This document shows positions 1-8,091 of a stretch of 41,943 nt of DNA, in pieces; the first letter of the stretch is position 1; each line of letters starts with the position of its first letter. A program made the position numbers and the translations under genes. A model generated the notes under the pieces. That model saw nothing but the letters and a program-made list of their open reading frames with translations. It did not search any database and had not been told where the DNA came from. This DNA is from Candidatus Parcubacteria bacterium (GTDB taxonomy: Bacteria > Patescibacteriota > Minisyncoccia > UBA6257 > 2-01-FULL-56-20): the NCBI GenBank assembly GCA_003599135.1, contig QZIV01000016.1, forward strand, positions 1 through 41,943. The letters are read 5' to 3'.

Positions 1-34
1 TCAGGGCGTTTATGGGTTCTTGGAACCAACTCAT
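1..34 (-). CDS. 5' end of an unidentified protein gene, cut by the window edge
   Basis: On the minus strand an ATG at 34 opens a frame that stays open to the edge (first residues MSWFQEPINAL). A purine-rich AAGGAT lies directly before the ATG and a TATAAT box lies 12 nt upstream of it, which supports a genuine start. The gene is downstream of, and co-directional with, the pilus operon ending at 115, but it appears to have its own promoter. Eleven codons are too few to name a family. Confidence 0.5.
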   Translation of the reverse strand, partial: MSWFQEPINAL

Positions 35-46
35 ATCCTTATGTTT

Positions 47-71
47 ATTATAACGCACTTGTGGATGTCAA
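47..71 (-). promoter_or_regulatory. promoter of the gene starting at 34
   Basis: Minus-strand TATAAT at 52-47. A perfect TTGACA lies at 71-66, but the spacer is only 13 nt, so it may not be the working -35 element. The predicted start of transcription near 40 would leave a leader of about 6 nt containing AAGGAT. Confidence 0.45.
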
Positions 72-114
72 GTTATTATGTTTTCAGGGGATAGGTGCGG
101 GTTTATCCACAGGC

Positions 115-1548
115 CTATTTCAACTCTTCCCAAGAAATCTGGACATACTGGTCGCTCGTGAGCGGGAAGCTCGGAGGCGGACCGTAGAGGATGTTCGGAT
201 CATAGTAGAGATTCCTTATAAGGTAGCCTGTGCCGTCGGTGTAGGCGAAGCCGTATCGTTTGTTGCTTGCGAGCATCCCATAGGTTGTTATGAGCGATCG
301 AACGTTCCAAAGCTGACAATTCTGTCCTCCCTGGCCCTGGGAGGTCGGCGGCCGGTAGTAGTATCTGCCGATCCTGCCGTTTTTTGCAACGAGAGCGCCG
401 TCGATCCGCAAATCATCCTCGCTTATAAGGCCGATGTTGAAGTTCTTTTGGGCCATAAGGCCGAGCACATCCTGGCCGTCGTAATACGTGTATAACACAT
501 CGTTGTTCACGGTAATACTTTTGTCGGTTTGCGAGTTCTCGGGGAAACGTCCAGCGGCAATGGTCAATCGAGCAGTTTGAATCTGCCCGCTTACCCATAG
601 ATCGTCCTCCACGAAAATGAGGCCGTTCGACGGGAACGGATAATTTCCTACGAGCGTTTCCGACTGGATGCTCCATGTCCCCCATCCGTCCTGACCCTGC
701 GTGTCAGTGCAGCCGGGCGGTTTCGGAACCAGCGTTGTCACCCTATAGAGATCAAGCGTGTCATTGGTTTGAAGAACGATATGATATCCGGAAACCGTTG
801 AGCTCCCGAAATAGAGGCCGCTCGACTGAGCGCCGGCTTTAATATCCGCGAAACTCGACGTCAAACCAGTGAAATCCACTGCGGGAACGGGAAACTGCCT
901 TCCGGCCACAAACACATCGGGGCGGGGCGGAACGGCCGCAGGCGGAAGCGGATCGATGGGGTTCGCGTGAGTGTGCACGCCGAATTCATTCCCTCCGCCG
1001 TGATCGGGATCGTCGTAGTTCGGAACAGCGCTGAACACCGTGTTATAGGCAACTCCGTCGAAACGCACTCCGTAGTTCGAATGGACTTGGCCGAACGCAT
1101 ACGTTCCGGTACCGAACCTGATCGAGTCATTCGCAACGATAGCGTACTTCCCGAGCGACGGGATGCCAAATTGCACTTCGATCACTTTCTGAATCGACGC
1201 ATCTGCCGTGACGCTCCCCGTGCTCCGTATCTTGACCACCGTCGAACCCGGAAGCGGAGGCGTGATTTCCAAGCTAAATTGGCCGATAAGATCGCCGTCT
1301 TTATCGTAATAGTCGTGCACGTACGGACCGGGTTGTCCCGTTCCGTCGGTATAGTCGGTCCGGTTGTGCGCAAGGTGCCACCGATAGTATTCGATCCCCG
1401 CCTCCGCGATCGAAAACGCCTGGGCACGAAGATGGGCACGAAGAGAAATCTTGAGCGCCGAGTATGCCCACAGGCCGAACGCACTCACGAGGATCACCGA
1501 AATCGCTCCCAAGATCATTATTTCAAGTGTAAGTTGTCCTTTTTTCAT
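115..1548 (-). CDS. large prepilin-like protein (type IV pilus minor pilin or tip protein)
   Basis: Protein of 477 residues. The N-terminus is a class III-like prepilin signal: basic KKG, predicted cleavage G|QLTLE with Glu at +5, then a hydrophobic helix (about residues 8-30) followed by the AEAGIEYYRW stretch common in PilX/PilV-type minor pilins. The remaining 400 or so residues are a Gly/Asp/Thr-rich passenger with repeated short beta-strand patterns and phrases such as DDLRIDGALVAKNGRIG, which suggest a beta-helix or adhesin-like fold (inference). It follows the previous prepilin gene by 3 nt and is last in the operon. It could be a tip adhesin or a DNA-uptake minor pilin; no catalytic motif is seen. 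Confidence 0.75.
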   Translation of the reverse strand: MKKGQLTLEIMILGAISVILVSAFGLWAYSALKISLRAHLRAQAFSIAEAGIEYYRWHLAHNRTDYTDGTGQPGPYVHDYYDKDGDLIGQFSLEITPPLPGSTVVKIRSTGSVTADASIQKVIEVQFGIPSLGKYAIVANDSIRFGTGTYAFGQVHSNYGVRFDGVAYNTVFSAVPNYDDPDHGGGNEFGVHTHANPIDPLPPAAVPPRPDVFVAGRQFPVPAVDFTGLTSSFADIKAGAQSSGLYFGSSTVSGYHIVLQTNDTLDLYRVTTLVPKPPGCTDTQGQDGWGTWSIQSETLVGNYPFPSNGLIFVEDDLWVSGQIQTARLTIAAGRFPENSQTDKSITVNNDVLYTYYDGQDVLGLMAQKNFNIGLISEDDLRIDGALVAKNGRIGRYYYRPPTSQGQGGQNCQLWNVRSLITTYGMLASNKRYGFAYTDGTGYLIRNLYYDPNILYGPPPSFPLTSDQYVQISWEELK

Positions 1549-1551
1549 AAT

Positions 1552-2145
1552 TCAGTTTGATCGCAGGTTTCTTAGATTCACGGTAACGGAAAAGAAAGCA
1601 GGAAGCGGCCCGCTCCCGGGATTAATGTCCGAAGAAAGTGAGGCCCGCACGATCCGGATTGCCTGCGCGTCGACCGGCGGAGCCATCGGAGACTGGGTTC
1701 CGGTGTAGGCGGAGTCGAAATATTCGAACACTCCGCCCGAGCCGATGAGATCTGAAACGACTACCCTCGTCGTTTCCGTCGAAGTAGCGTAGACCAACGG
1801 ATTTCCGCTCGGCTTAATAACCCCCTTTTCGAGCGTGGTCGTTGCGCGGAAATACCGGACTCGCTCCATGAGTCCGTCGCCGTCGATGTCGCTGAAGAAA
1901 ATGAAAGAGGTCGAGCTCGCCGCTTCGATAGGATAAGCGCCCAAGCTCGAAGGACCCATCGATCTGATCTCCCTCGCCATCGTTTCAAAAACATGGTCGC
2001 TGCCCTGTCTGCTCTGAAGCTTGAGATTGACGAAGTTGGCGATTCCGGAAAACTGACCGCTCAACGCGCCTACCATAAAGATGATGCCGGCGCCGATGCC
2101 CATCGCGACAACAAACTCCATAAGTGAAAGACCTTTTCGCGACAT
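1552..2145 (-). CDS. prepilin-like protein, PilW-type minor pilin
   Basis: The chosen start is the ATG at 2145, 4 nt after the stop of the upstream prepilin gene; the longer open frame would run back into that gene. The 197-residue product begins MSRKGLSLMEF, a prepilin peptidase site (G|LSLME, Glu at +5), followed by a hydrophobic helix to about residue 30. A DIDGDGLMERVRYF loop near the middle has the DxDxDG spacing of a calcium-binding loop, as seen in some PilW/PilX pilins. It probably forms a minor component of the pilus built by the ATPase and platform protein of the same operon. The exact pilin class is inferred from position and from the N-terminus only. Confidence 0.75.
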   Translation of the reverse strand: MSRKGLSLMEFVVAMGIGAGIIFMVGALSGQFSGIANFVNLKLQSRQGSDHVFETMAREIRSMGPSSLGAYPIEAASSTSFIFFSDIDGDGLMERVRYFRATTTLEKGVIKPSGNPLVYATSTETTRVVVSDLIGSGGVFEYFDSAYTGTQSPMAPPVDAQAIRIVRASLSSDINPGSGPLPAFFSVTVNLRNLRSN

Positions 2146-2149
2146 ACGG

Positions 2150-3934
2150 TTATGAAGGATCAAGGAGAATTTCCGCTTGCTGCCAGTCGCCGACGATCGA
2201 CGTGCTTGTAGAATATGACGTGTAGCCAGGAGCGGACACGTCGAGCGTATACGTATCGACAACGAGATTGTCGAATAAAATCTGCGACGGCGGAACGCAC
2301 ACAGAATTAAACTCTATGCTCACGTCTTGGATTTCCGGCGTAAGATTTTCGTCCTGCGTCGAAAGATACGTTTTGTATCGAAGATAGCGGTTGCCGTTGT
2401 GCTGAACCGCGGTCGTCGCTCCGCTTATTGAGTAGTACGTGTTCGAAGTGCCGTCAGGCCCGATGAAGTTCCACGTTGCCTGGTCGTTATTCGAAGCAAC
2501 CTGGAACCTGGCGCTTGTAAGCGCCGGCTGCGACGCCGGACTCCAGTGTATGGCATAAAACGTCGAACTCGAAGAACCGACATCGATTGTGTTTGAGATA
2601 AGCCAGGCTTCGGTCGAGGTGGGATACGGCGGACCGACAAGCCTCATGCTCCCGGCCGGCGAGCCGACTGCAACGTTTCCGTCTTGGCTCGAGTGGCTCG
2701 CTCCCGACCAGTCCGTATGTTCCACGGAACTTCTCCCTGTAAGGCGAGTTTCCGAAAAACCGGATTTCGAAAGAACGAGCGTGGCGCCGGTAATTGTGCC
2801 TCCGGTTCCCGAGTCCTTTATGGTCACAAGGAACGACTTCGGCTCCGCGAGTTTGAGCACGAAGCGGAAATCCAGAACTGTATCGGGATTGACCACAAAA
2901 GGAGAGAGGGGGATGGTGCCGACGATGTCATAACTTGCTTCGTTCAACGTTGCCGCATAGGCATCCCACTCCATATTCGCGAATGTTTTCATCCCGGACG
3001 AATCCGTTGCGGAGCTCGTTGAAAACTTGTATACGTCGGGATTCGTGCCGATAAGCTTCGATCCCTGGAGCGAGAAGTTTTTGTCCGGCAGGGCAGCGCA
3101 GACGGCGTCGGATGTGCGGACGTTCACCGTGCTCACTTGGTCGATGACGAAACTTGCCTGCGTAAGCGTGCCTTGCGCCACGGTCGCATGCGGCTTTGTC
3201 GGGTTGGGGTTTTGGGGCGCGCCTGGGAGATAGGTTGTATCCGAGGAGTAGCCCGAGCGGCTTACGGTAACCGCGTAGCGCTGGGTGCTTGTAGGAATGC
3301 CGATGAGCTGAAGCTGGCCTTGATTATTCGTCGTATCGGTAAGACTGATTGACGGGGTCACGCTCGCGTTTACCACGCTCACCGTTGCACCGGGCATGGG
3401 CGAGCCGTTTGCGTCGTAGACGTTTACAAAAAGAGACCCCTGCGCCGTCGCACTTTCAAGATCTTTCGGGGCAACGGTTGTCGTAAATCTGAGGGGAATA
3501 AACCTGTTGCACGTAGGACAGCTTGCCTCGATCTCGACAACCTTGTAGTCGGCGGGAGCAGTATCGGCAGGACTGCCGGTCAGCGTCCCATCATACGGAT
3601 CGTCGATGTTCCGGATAACCGTCGTGAGCAAGAACTCGACTTGATTCCAGGTTGAAGTCTGGTGTACGGGAATGACTCCCGAAGGCGCGCCGCCCACGAT
3701 TCCCACATCTTCGTATGCAAGATTCCTAATGATCTCGACTTCTCTCCCAATGACGGTTGCCGCCGCGGTGCGAAGCTCTGTGCTCGTTACTGAATCAAGA
3801 ATCGAAGAATACGAGAGCGCGATGCCCCCGAAAATGATAACCACGAGTCCCGTCGCAAGAAGAAGTTCGATGAGCGTCAGTCCGCTCGTTCGAAATTTTT
3901 TTCCGTTCATTGCTGGCTTTCTCTCTCGAAACAT
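2150..3934 (-). CDS. very large prepilin-like protein with carboxypeptidase-regulatory-like domains
   Basis: Protein of 594 residues. The prepilin signal is TSG|LTLIELLL near residue 18, with a hydrophobic helix to about residue 42. Residues about 165-250 (LFVNVYDANGSPMPGATVSV, then GYSSDTTYL) look like a carboxypeptidase-regulatory-like/Cna-B type beta-sandwich, and later segments (LVTIKDSGTGGTITGATLVL) resemble a second copy. A CPTC motif near residue 140 is a possible disulfide. The ATG at 3934 overlaps the pilC stop as TAATG, which suggests coupled translation; the ATG at 3910 is an alternative giving a shorter leader. Ordinary pilins are 120-200 residues, so this is a pilin base carrying a surface-exposed stalk or adhesin. 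Confidence 0.75.
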   Translation of the reverse strand: MFRERKPAMNGKKFRTSGLTLIELLLATGLVVIIFGGIALSYSSILDSVTSTELRTAAATVIGREVEIIRNLAYEDVGIVGGAPSGVIPVHQTSTWNQVEFLLTTVIRNIDDPYDGTLTGSPADTAPADYKVVEIEASCPTCNRFIPLRFTTTVAPKDLESATAQGSLFVNVYDANGSPMPGATVSVVNASVTPSISLTDTTNNQGQLQLIGIPTSTQRYAVTVSRSGYSSDTTYLPGAPQNPNPTKPHATVAQGTLTQASFVIDQVSTVNVRTSDAVCAALPDKNFSLQGSKLIGTNPDVYKFSTSSATDSSGMKTFANMEWDAYAATLNEASYDIVGTIPLSPFVVNPDTVLDFRFVLKLAEPKSFLVTIKDSGTGGTITGATLVLSKSGFSETRLTGRSSVEHTDWSGASHSSQDGNVAVGSPAGSMRLVGPPYPTSTEAWLISNTIDVGSSSSTFYAIHWSPASQPALTSARFQVASNNDQATWNFIGPDGTSNTYYSISGATTAVQHNGNRYLRYKTYLSTQDENLTPEIQDVSIEFNSVCVPPSQILFDNLVVDTYTLDVSAPGYTSYSTSTSIVGDWQQAEILLDPS

Positions 3935-5016
3935 TACTGCCCCAATGTTTGCGTGAGTGAATAGATCGGGGTAATGATCGAAAGCGACACGAAGCCGACG
4001 ACGAGCCCCATCACAAGGATAAGCAGCGGCTCAAGGATGCCCGTCAAGCTCCGAACCGAGGAATCGACTGCCTTACTATAATACTCGGAAAGGTACGAGA
4101 GATTTTCTTCAAGGTTCCCGGTGTTTTCTCCGATCTCGATCATTCCCGCAAGAAGGGGCGGAAAAAGCTGCGGCAGCTGATTCAACCCTTTTGAAAACTG
4201 CTCCCCTTTCCGAATCTCCTCTGCGGCCTGGAGAAGCGCCCGCTGATACACCAAATTGGAAAACGTCTTGGACGTGGTAGTGGTCGCCTCGACGATCTTG
4301 ATGCCGCTTTTCAAAAGAATCCGGAAGATGCGGGTAAAGTTCGCCATGTTGACGTTCACTACGAGTCCCGAGATTACCGGTACGTAGAAAAGCGCCCTGT
4401 GCATCATGAACTGGAACGGTTTCCAAAAAAGAGCCAACCGAAAGAGAATGATAAGTCCCACGATAGCTGCGAGAAAATACCATCCGTACGCTAAAAGGAA
4501 GTTGAATATCCAGATGACGGCTTTTGTCGTAGTCGGGAGCTCAACGCGCAGGCTCGAAAAGATGGGGAGGACTTTCGGGAAAATGAAGAATGTAATGAGT
4601 CCCGTGATGCCGAGCGTCGCGATGAGAATAATGACCGGATACACAAGCGCGCCCCGCACTTTGCTCCGGAGGTCTTTCGCTTTTTCTATTTCTTCGGCGA
4701 GATACACGAGGTTTGTTCCGAGCGTTCCGCTCGCCTCCCCGATCCGAACGATACTGATATAAAACTCCCCGAACACGGCTTTGTAGCGCTCGAGGCTGTC
4801 GGCCAGGAACTTCCCGTTATTCAAATCGACCATGAGCTGATCGATGATTCGGGCAAGCGTTTTCGAATGAGTCTGCCTCCTGATGACGCGGAGTCCTTCA
4901 AGGAGCGGCAGGCCGGCTTTGATGACAATCGCGAGGTGCTGGCTGAAATTAATCCTCTCTTGTATCGGGAGCCTTAAAAACAGGTTCCCCGAAAAGAGTT
5001 CCTTCAGCTTATTCAT
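3934..5016 (-). CDS. pilC: type IV pilus inner-membrane platform protein PilC (type II secretion F family)
   Basis: The product (about 360 residues) has the duplicated GspF/PilC architecture: two cytoplasmic helical domains, each with the family pattern (FSQHLAIVIKAGLPLLEGL in the first, FTRIFRILLKSGIKIVEA in the second), separated by two membrane helices at about residues 125-160 and 170-195, and a final helix near the C-terminus (ILVMGLVVGFVSLSII). PilC couples the pilus ATPases to pilin insertion or extraction at the inner membrane. The ATG at 5016 overlaps the ATPase gene by 8 nt; a TTG at 5040 would add eight residues. It sits between the ATPase and three prepilins, the standard order for a pilus operon. 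Confidence 0.93.
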   Translation of the reverse strand: MNKLKELFSGNLFLRLPIQERINFSQHLAIVIKAGLPLLEGLRVIRRQTHSKTLARIIDQLMVDLNNGKFLADSLERYKAVFGEFYISIVRIGEASGTLGTNLVYLAEEIEKAKDLRSKVRGALVYPVIILIATLGITGLITFFIFPKVLPIFSSLRVELPTTTKAVIWIFNFLLAYGWYFLAAIVGLIILFRLALFWKPFQFMMHRALFYVPVISGLVVNVNMANFTRIFRILLKSGIKIVEATTTTSKTFSNLVYQRALLQAAEEIRKGEQFSKGLNQLPQLFPPLLAGMIEIGENTGNLEENLSYLSEYYSKAVDSSVRSLTGILEPLLILVMGLVVGFVSLSIITPIYSLTQTLGQ

Positions 5017-6244
5017 GAATAATCCGGAGAATTTCCTCAAGCGTGGTCTGGCCCGCGAATGCGCGTTTCAGGCCGTCTTGAAGCATCGTGGTCATCCCGT
5101 GTTTTACCGCAGTTTCCTTGATCTGCTGGGCGCTCGCACGGCTCATGATGAGCGCCCGGATTTCTTCGTTGATCTCGAGCACCTCCCGAATGCCCACTCT
5201 TCCCTTGTATCCCGTCCCGTCACACACACTGCACCCCTTGCCGATGTAAAACACACGGTTTGATTTTGTAACATCCGGGATAATTTCCTGAACGCTTTTG
5301 AGTTCCGTGTCGGTCAGCTGCCGTTCGTTCTTGCATTCTTTGCAGATCGTCCGCACCAAGCGCTGGCCCATCGCGATGTTTACGGTCGATGCTACAAGGA
5401 ACGGCGGCACACCCATATCGATGAGCCGCGGGAACGTTGTCGCGGAATCGTTCGTGTGGAGCGTCGAAAGTACCAAGTGGCCGGTCAAAGCGGCGTTCAC
5501 CGCGATCGAGGCAGTTTCCTCGTCACGAATCTCCCCCACCATGATGATGTTCGGGTCTTGCCGCAAAATGGAGCGCAGCCCGCCCGCGAACGTGAGTCCG
5601 ATCTGGGTGTTCACCTGCACCTGCGTCGCGCCGGGCATTCCGTACTCAACCGGATCTTCAAGCGTGATGACGGAAGCCTCCGGCTTATTTAGCCGCTTGA
5701 GGATCGTATAGAGTGTCGTCGTTTTTCCCGATCCCGTAGGGCCGTTCGCGAGGATCATTCCGTAGGGCTTTGAGATCGCCTTCTTTACCTTTTCGAGATC
5801 GACGGGCAGCAAATCCAGATTTTCGAGCTCGAATGACTGCGTTTCGGCGAGAATTCTCAAAATCGAGTTCTCTCCGTAGCGGGTGGGAAGAATCGAAACG
5901 CGGACATCGACGTTTCCGAGTTCTGCAACGTTTATTTTAAAACGGCCGTCTTGCGGCAAACTGTGCTCATCCGTCCGAAGTCCTGAGAGGACCTTGATGC
6001 GAGTGATGATTTCCTGATGAAGCTCGGTGGGAAGAACCGCGGGGTCAAGACTGTCATGGAGAACGCCGTCGATTCTGAAGCGAATCCTCACCTTCCCCTC
6101 CTGCGGTTCGATGTGAATATCCGAAGCCTTTGCGGTATACGAAAATTCAACGAGGAGATCTACGAGTTTTACGATTGAAACCTTGTCCGCCTTCTGTGCG
6201 AGCTGCTTTACGACTTCTTCCTTTACCGAGTTGATGTCGCGCAT
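5009..6244 (-). CDS. type IV pilus assembly/secretion ATPase, GspE/PilB family
   Basis: Hexameric ATPase that powers pilus assembly. In the 411-residue product: SDIHIEP (Asp-box region, residues 41-47), Walker A GPTGSGKTTT (168-177), Walker B with VGEIRDEETA (about 236-245), the His-box STLHTND, and a tetracysteine zinc motif (C301, C304, C338, C341) that is typical of GspE/PilB and absent from PilT. It is shorter than the usual 560 or so residues because the N-terminal GspE-N domain is missing; many candidate-phyla versions are like this. It is the first gene of the operon, and its ATG is exactly 6 nt from a TACAAT box, which predicts a leaderless mRNA. Confidence 0.93.
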   Translation of the reverse strand: MRDINSVKEEVVKQLAQKADKVSIVKLVDLLVEFSYTAKASDIHIEPQEGKVRIRFRIDGVLHDSLDPAVLPTELHQEIITRIKVLSGLRTDEHSLPQDGRFKINVAELGNVDVRVSILPTRYGENSILRILAETQSFELENLDLLPVDLEKVKKAISKPYGMILANGPTGSGKTTTLYTILKRLNKPEASVITLEDPVEYGMPGATQVQVNTQIGLTFAGGLRSILRQDPNIIMVGEIRDEETASIAVNAALTGHLVLSTLHTNDSATTFPRLIDMGVPPFLVASTVNIAMGQRLVRTICKECKNERQLTDTELKSVQEIIPDVTKSNRVFYIGKGCSVCDGTGYKGRVGIREVLEINEEIRALIMSRASAQQIKETAVKHGMTTMLQDGLKRAFAGQTTLEEILRIIHE

Positions 6245-6250
6245 AAAACT

Positions 6251-6259
6251 ATTGTAACA
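6251..6259 (-). promoter_or_regulatory. extended -10 promoter of the pilus operon
   Basis: Minus strand reads TGT-TACAAT (TACAAT at 6256-6251), then 6 nt, then the gspE ATG at 6244. The TGn element could replace a -35 box, none of which is evident. The predicted transcription start is the A of the ATG. Confidence 0.6.
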
Positions 6260-6303
6260 TAGTAGCGCCTTCGGAAGAAGGTTTTATCTGCCTTTTTCCA
6301 TCT

Positions 6304-6374
6304 TGCCGGGTCATCTAGTGGTAGGATACGTGACTCTGAATCACGTCACCTTGGTTCGAATCCAAGCCCGGCAG
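6304..6374 (+). tRNA. tRNA-Gln (anticodon CTG)
   Basis: The acceptor stem TGCCGGG (6304-6310) pairs with CCCGGCA (6367-6373). The anticodon stem CGTGA/TCACG encloses the loop CTCTGAA, giving anticodon CTG. The T-arm has GGTTCGAATCC, and the CCA tail is encoded at 6375-6377. It stands alone between two divergent or convergent units and reads the CAG codon. Confidence 0.93.
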
Positions 6375-6447
6375 CCATCAATACTTTTTATCTGTGGTGA
6401 GCATGGTTGAACCATCCCAAGACCGAGCGGAGTAAAGCCGCCGAGAT

Positions 6448-7950
6448 TCAACCCGAACTGTTTTCCCCTTTCTCTCCGCGTTTCTCCGCGATCTTTCGGC
6501 AGAGCGCGATATAGTCGCGCGCAGATTTCTTCCACGAAAAATCGGCGTTCATTGCCCGATGCATTAGTTTTCGCCACTCTTTTTTGTTCCGATAACTTTC
6601 GTACGCCCGGACGATAGCAATAAGCAACGCGTTCGGGTCAAATTTCTCGAACACGAATCCCGTACCTTCTTTTTTCTCCGGGTGAAAGTCGGTTACCGTG
6701 TCCGCCAGCCCGCCGGTTTTCCGCACGATGGGTATGGCCCCATACCGCATCGCTTCCATTTGCACGAGGCCGGACGGCTCAAACCGCGAAGGCACAAGCA
6801 CTGCGTCAGAACCGGCGAATATCATTCGCGGCAGTTTCTCGCTGTATTCTAGTTGCGCCGCCACACGGCCCGGGTACGCGGCTTCGAGATCTTTGAAAAA
6901 TATCTTGAACCGCTTTTCGCCGGCACCCGCTACGACGAATTGAAAATCGAGGTTATCGAGCAACGACCGAATGGTGTTATTGCTCTCGAGGAGAGACAAC
7001 CCCTTTTGTTCGTCTAAGCGGCCGACATAGCTCATGAGCATCGTGTTCGGGCTCTTCGGCAAGCCAAAATGCTCCTGGAGAGCGGCCTTGTTCACTGCCC
7101 GACTCGCGAGTGTCCGGTAGGTATATCTCTCCGCGATATCGGAGTCGGTTTCGGGGTTAAACGTGTCGTAATCGATACCGTTCAGGATGCCATATACGTC
7201 CATGCGGCGATCCTGGAGCAACGCATCGAGTTTTTCGCCGTACTCTGGCTTCACGATTTCCTGCGCATAGGTGGGAGACACCGTTACTATGGCGTCCGCA
7301 TACAAAATACCGCGTCTCATCCCGTTTAGTTTCTTGATCTCCGGTGAAAAAAGTCCGGGGATCGGACCTTGTCCCGAGTCGGTGTCCAGTTCGGAAACGA
7401 AAGCGGCATCGAACATGCCTTGATTTCGCAAGTTGTGGATGCAAAATATGGTCCGGACGTTGGAAAGCGCGGGGTCGTCTTGAAACTCGGTCTTCAGTAA
7501 GTTTGGAATAAAGCCTGCTTCCCAGTCGTTCGCGATAATGCAGTCGGGTTTCCATTTCGAACGGCGGATGAACTCTATCGTCGTGCGGGAAAATAATACC
7601 CAACGCATCGTGTCGTCCGCGTATCCGTACACGTTCGCTCGTTTCTCGAAACACTCCATATTCTCGACGAAGTACGTTATCGCCTTATCCTTTCCGGTGT
7701 GACGCAGAATATTCGTCACTAAAAGCCCGTGAGGGTCTTCTTCTTTGGAGGCGACATGTAATTTCTGGATTTCGGACCGCATTGGGAACGTAGCGGTATC
7801 TACGCTTGCGTACTTCGGCACGATCGTCCTCACGTCACACTGCCTACCTCGCATTGCCTTCGGCAGTGAGCGCAATACCTCTCCCAGTCCTCCGACCTTC
7901 ACAAACGGCCCCACTTCGACGCCGACGAATAGAACTTTTAGAGCTCTCAT
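6448..7950 (-). CDS. glgA: glycogen/starch synthase-type glycosyltransferase (GT5)
   Basis: The chosen start is the ATG at 7950 (MRALKVLFVGVEVGP), giving 500 residues, close to the usual 470-530. The N-terminal Rossmann domain has the ADP-glucose binding motif KVGGLGEV. The starch-synthase catalytic half contains NGIDYDTFNP, SYVGRLDEQKG, VLVPSRFEPSGLVQMEAMRYGAIPIVRKTGGLADTV, all diagnostic of GlgA. The enzyme adds glucosyl units from (A/U)DP-glucose to an alpha-1,4-glucan. No glgB, glgC or glgP is nearby, so the acceptor could be a different surface glucan. A TATAAT lies 9 nt before the ATG, predicting a leader of about 3 nt. Confidence 0.88.
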   Translation of the reverse strand: MRALKVLFVGVEVGPFVKVGGLGEVLRSLPKAMRGRQCDVRTIVPKYASVDTATFPMRSEIQKLHVASKEEDPHGLLVTNILRHTGKDKAITYFVENMECFEKRANVYGYADDTMRWVLFSRTTIEFIRRSKWKPDCIIANDWEAGFIPNLLKTEFQDDPALSNVRTIFCIHNLRNQGMFDAAFVSELDTDSGQGPIPGLFSPEIKKLNGMRRGILYADAIVTVSPTYAQEIVKPEYGEKLDALLQDRRMDVYGILNGIDYDTFNPETDSDIAERYTYRTLASRAVNKAALQEHFGLPKSPNTMLMSYVGRLDEQKGLSLLESNNTIRSLLDNLDFQFVVAGAGEKRFKIFFKDLEAAYPGRVAAQLEYSEKLPRMIFAGSDAVLVPSRFEPSGLVQMEAMRYGAIPIVRKTGGLADTVTDFHPEKKEGTGFVFEKFDPNALLIAIVRAYESYRNKKEWRKLMHRAMNADFSWKKSARDYIALCRKIAEKRGEKGENSSG

Positions 7951-7956
7951 ATAATT

Positions 7957-7968
7957 GGTATTATAACA
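7957..7968 (-). promoter_or_regulatory. extended -10 promoter of glgA
   Basis: Minus strand reads TGT-TATAAT, with the hexamer at 7965-7960. The gap to the ATG is 9 nt, so the mRNA would start about 3 nt before the start codon. A TTGACA further upstream is too distant (36 nt) to be its -35 box. Confidence 0.55.
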
Positions 7969-8091
7969 GGAAACTTGATAATTCTCTCGCCGAGGGACGT
8001 CTGTCAATCCGTTGTTTCCCCGGCAAAAAAGCTCGGGCAACGTCCTTGGGAGGGCAGCCAAGCACCTCCGTTGACCCAAAGCCGCACAAAA

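Noticed and set aside
967-1560. Plus-strand frame of 197 codons within the large prepilin gene
   Set aside because: It lies opposite a well-supported prepilin gene in an operon; composition is Arg-rich as expected of an antisense shadow.
7951-8091. A possible riboswitch (for example yybP-ykoY, common upstream of P-type ATPases) in the glgA-ATPase gap
   Set aside because: I could not find its conserved elements or any other stable multi-stem structure; only short pairings such as CTTGG/CCAAG are present.
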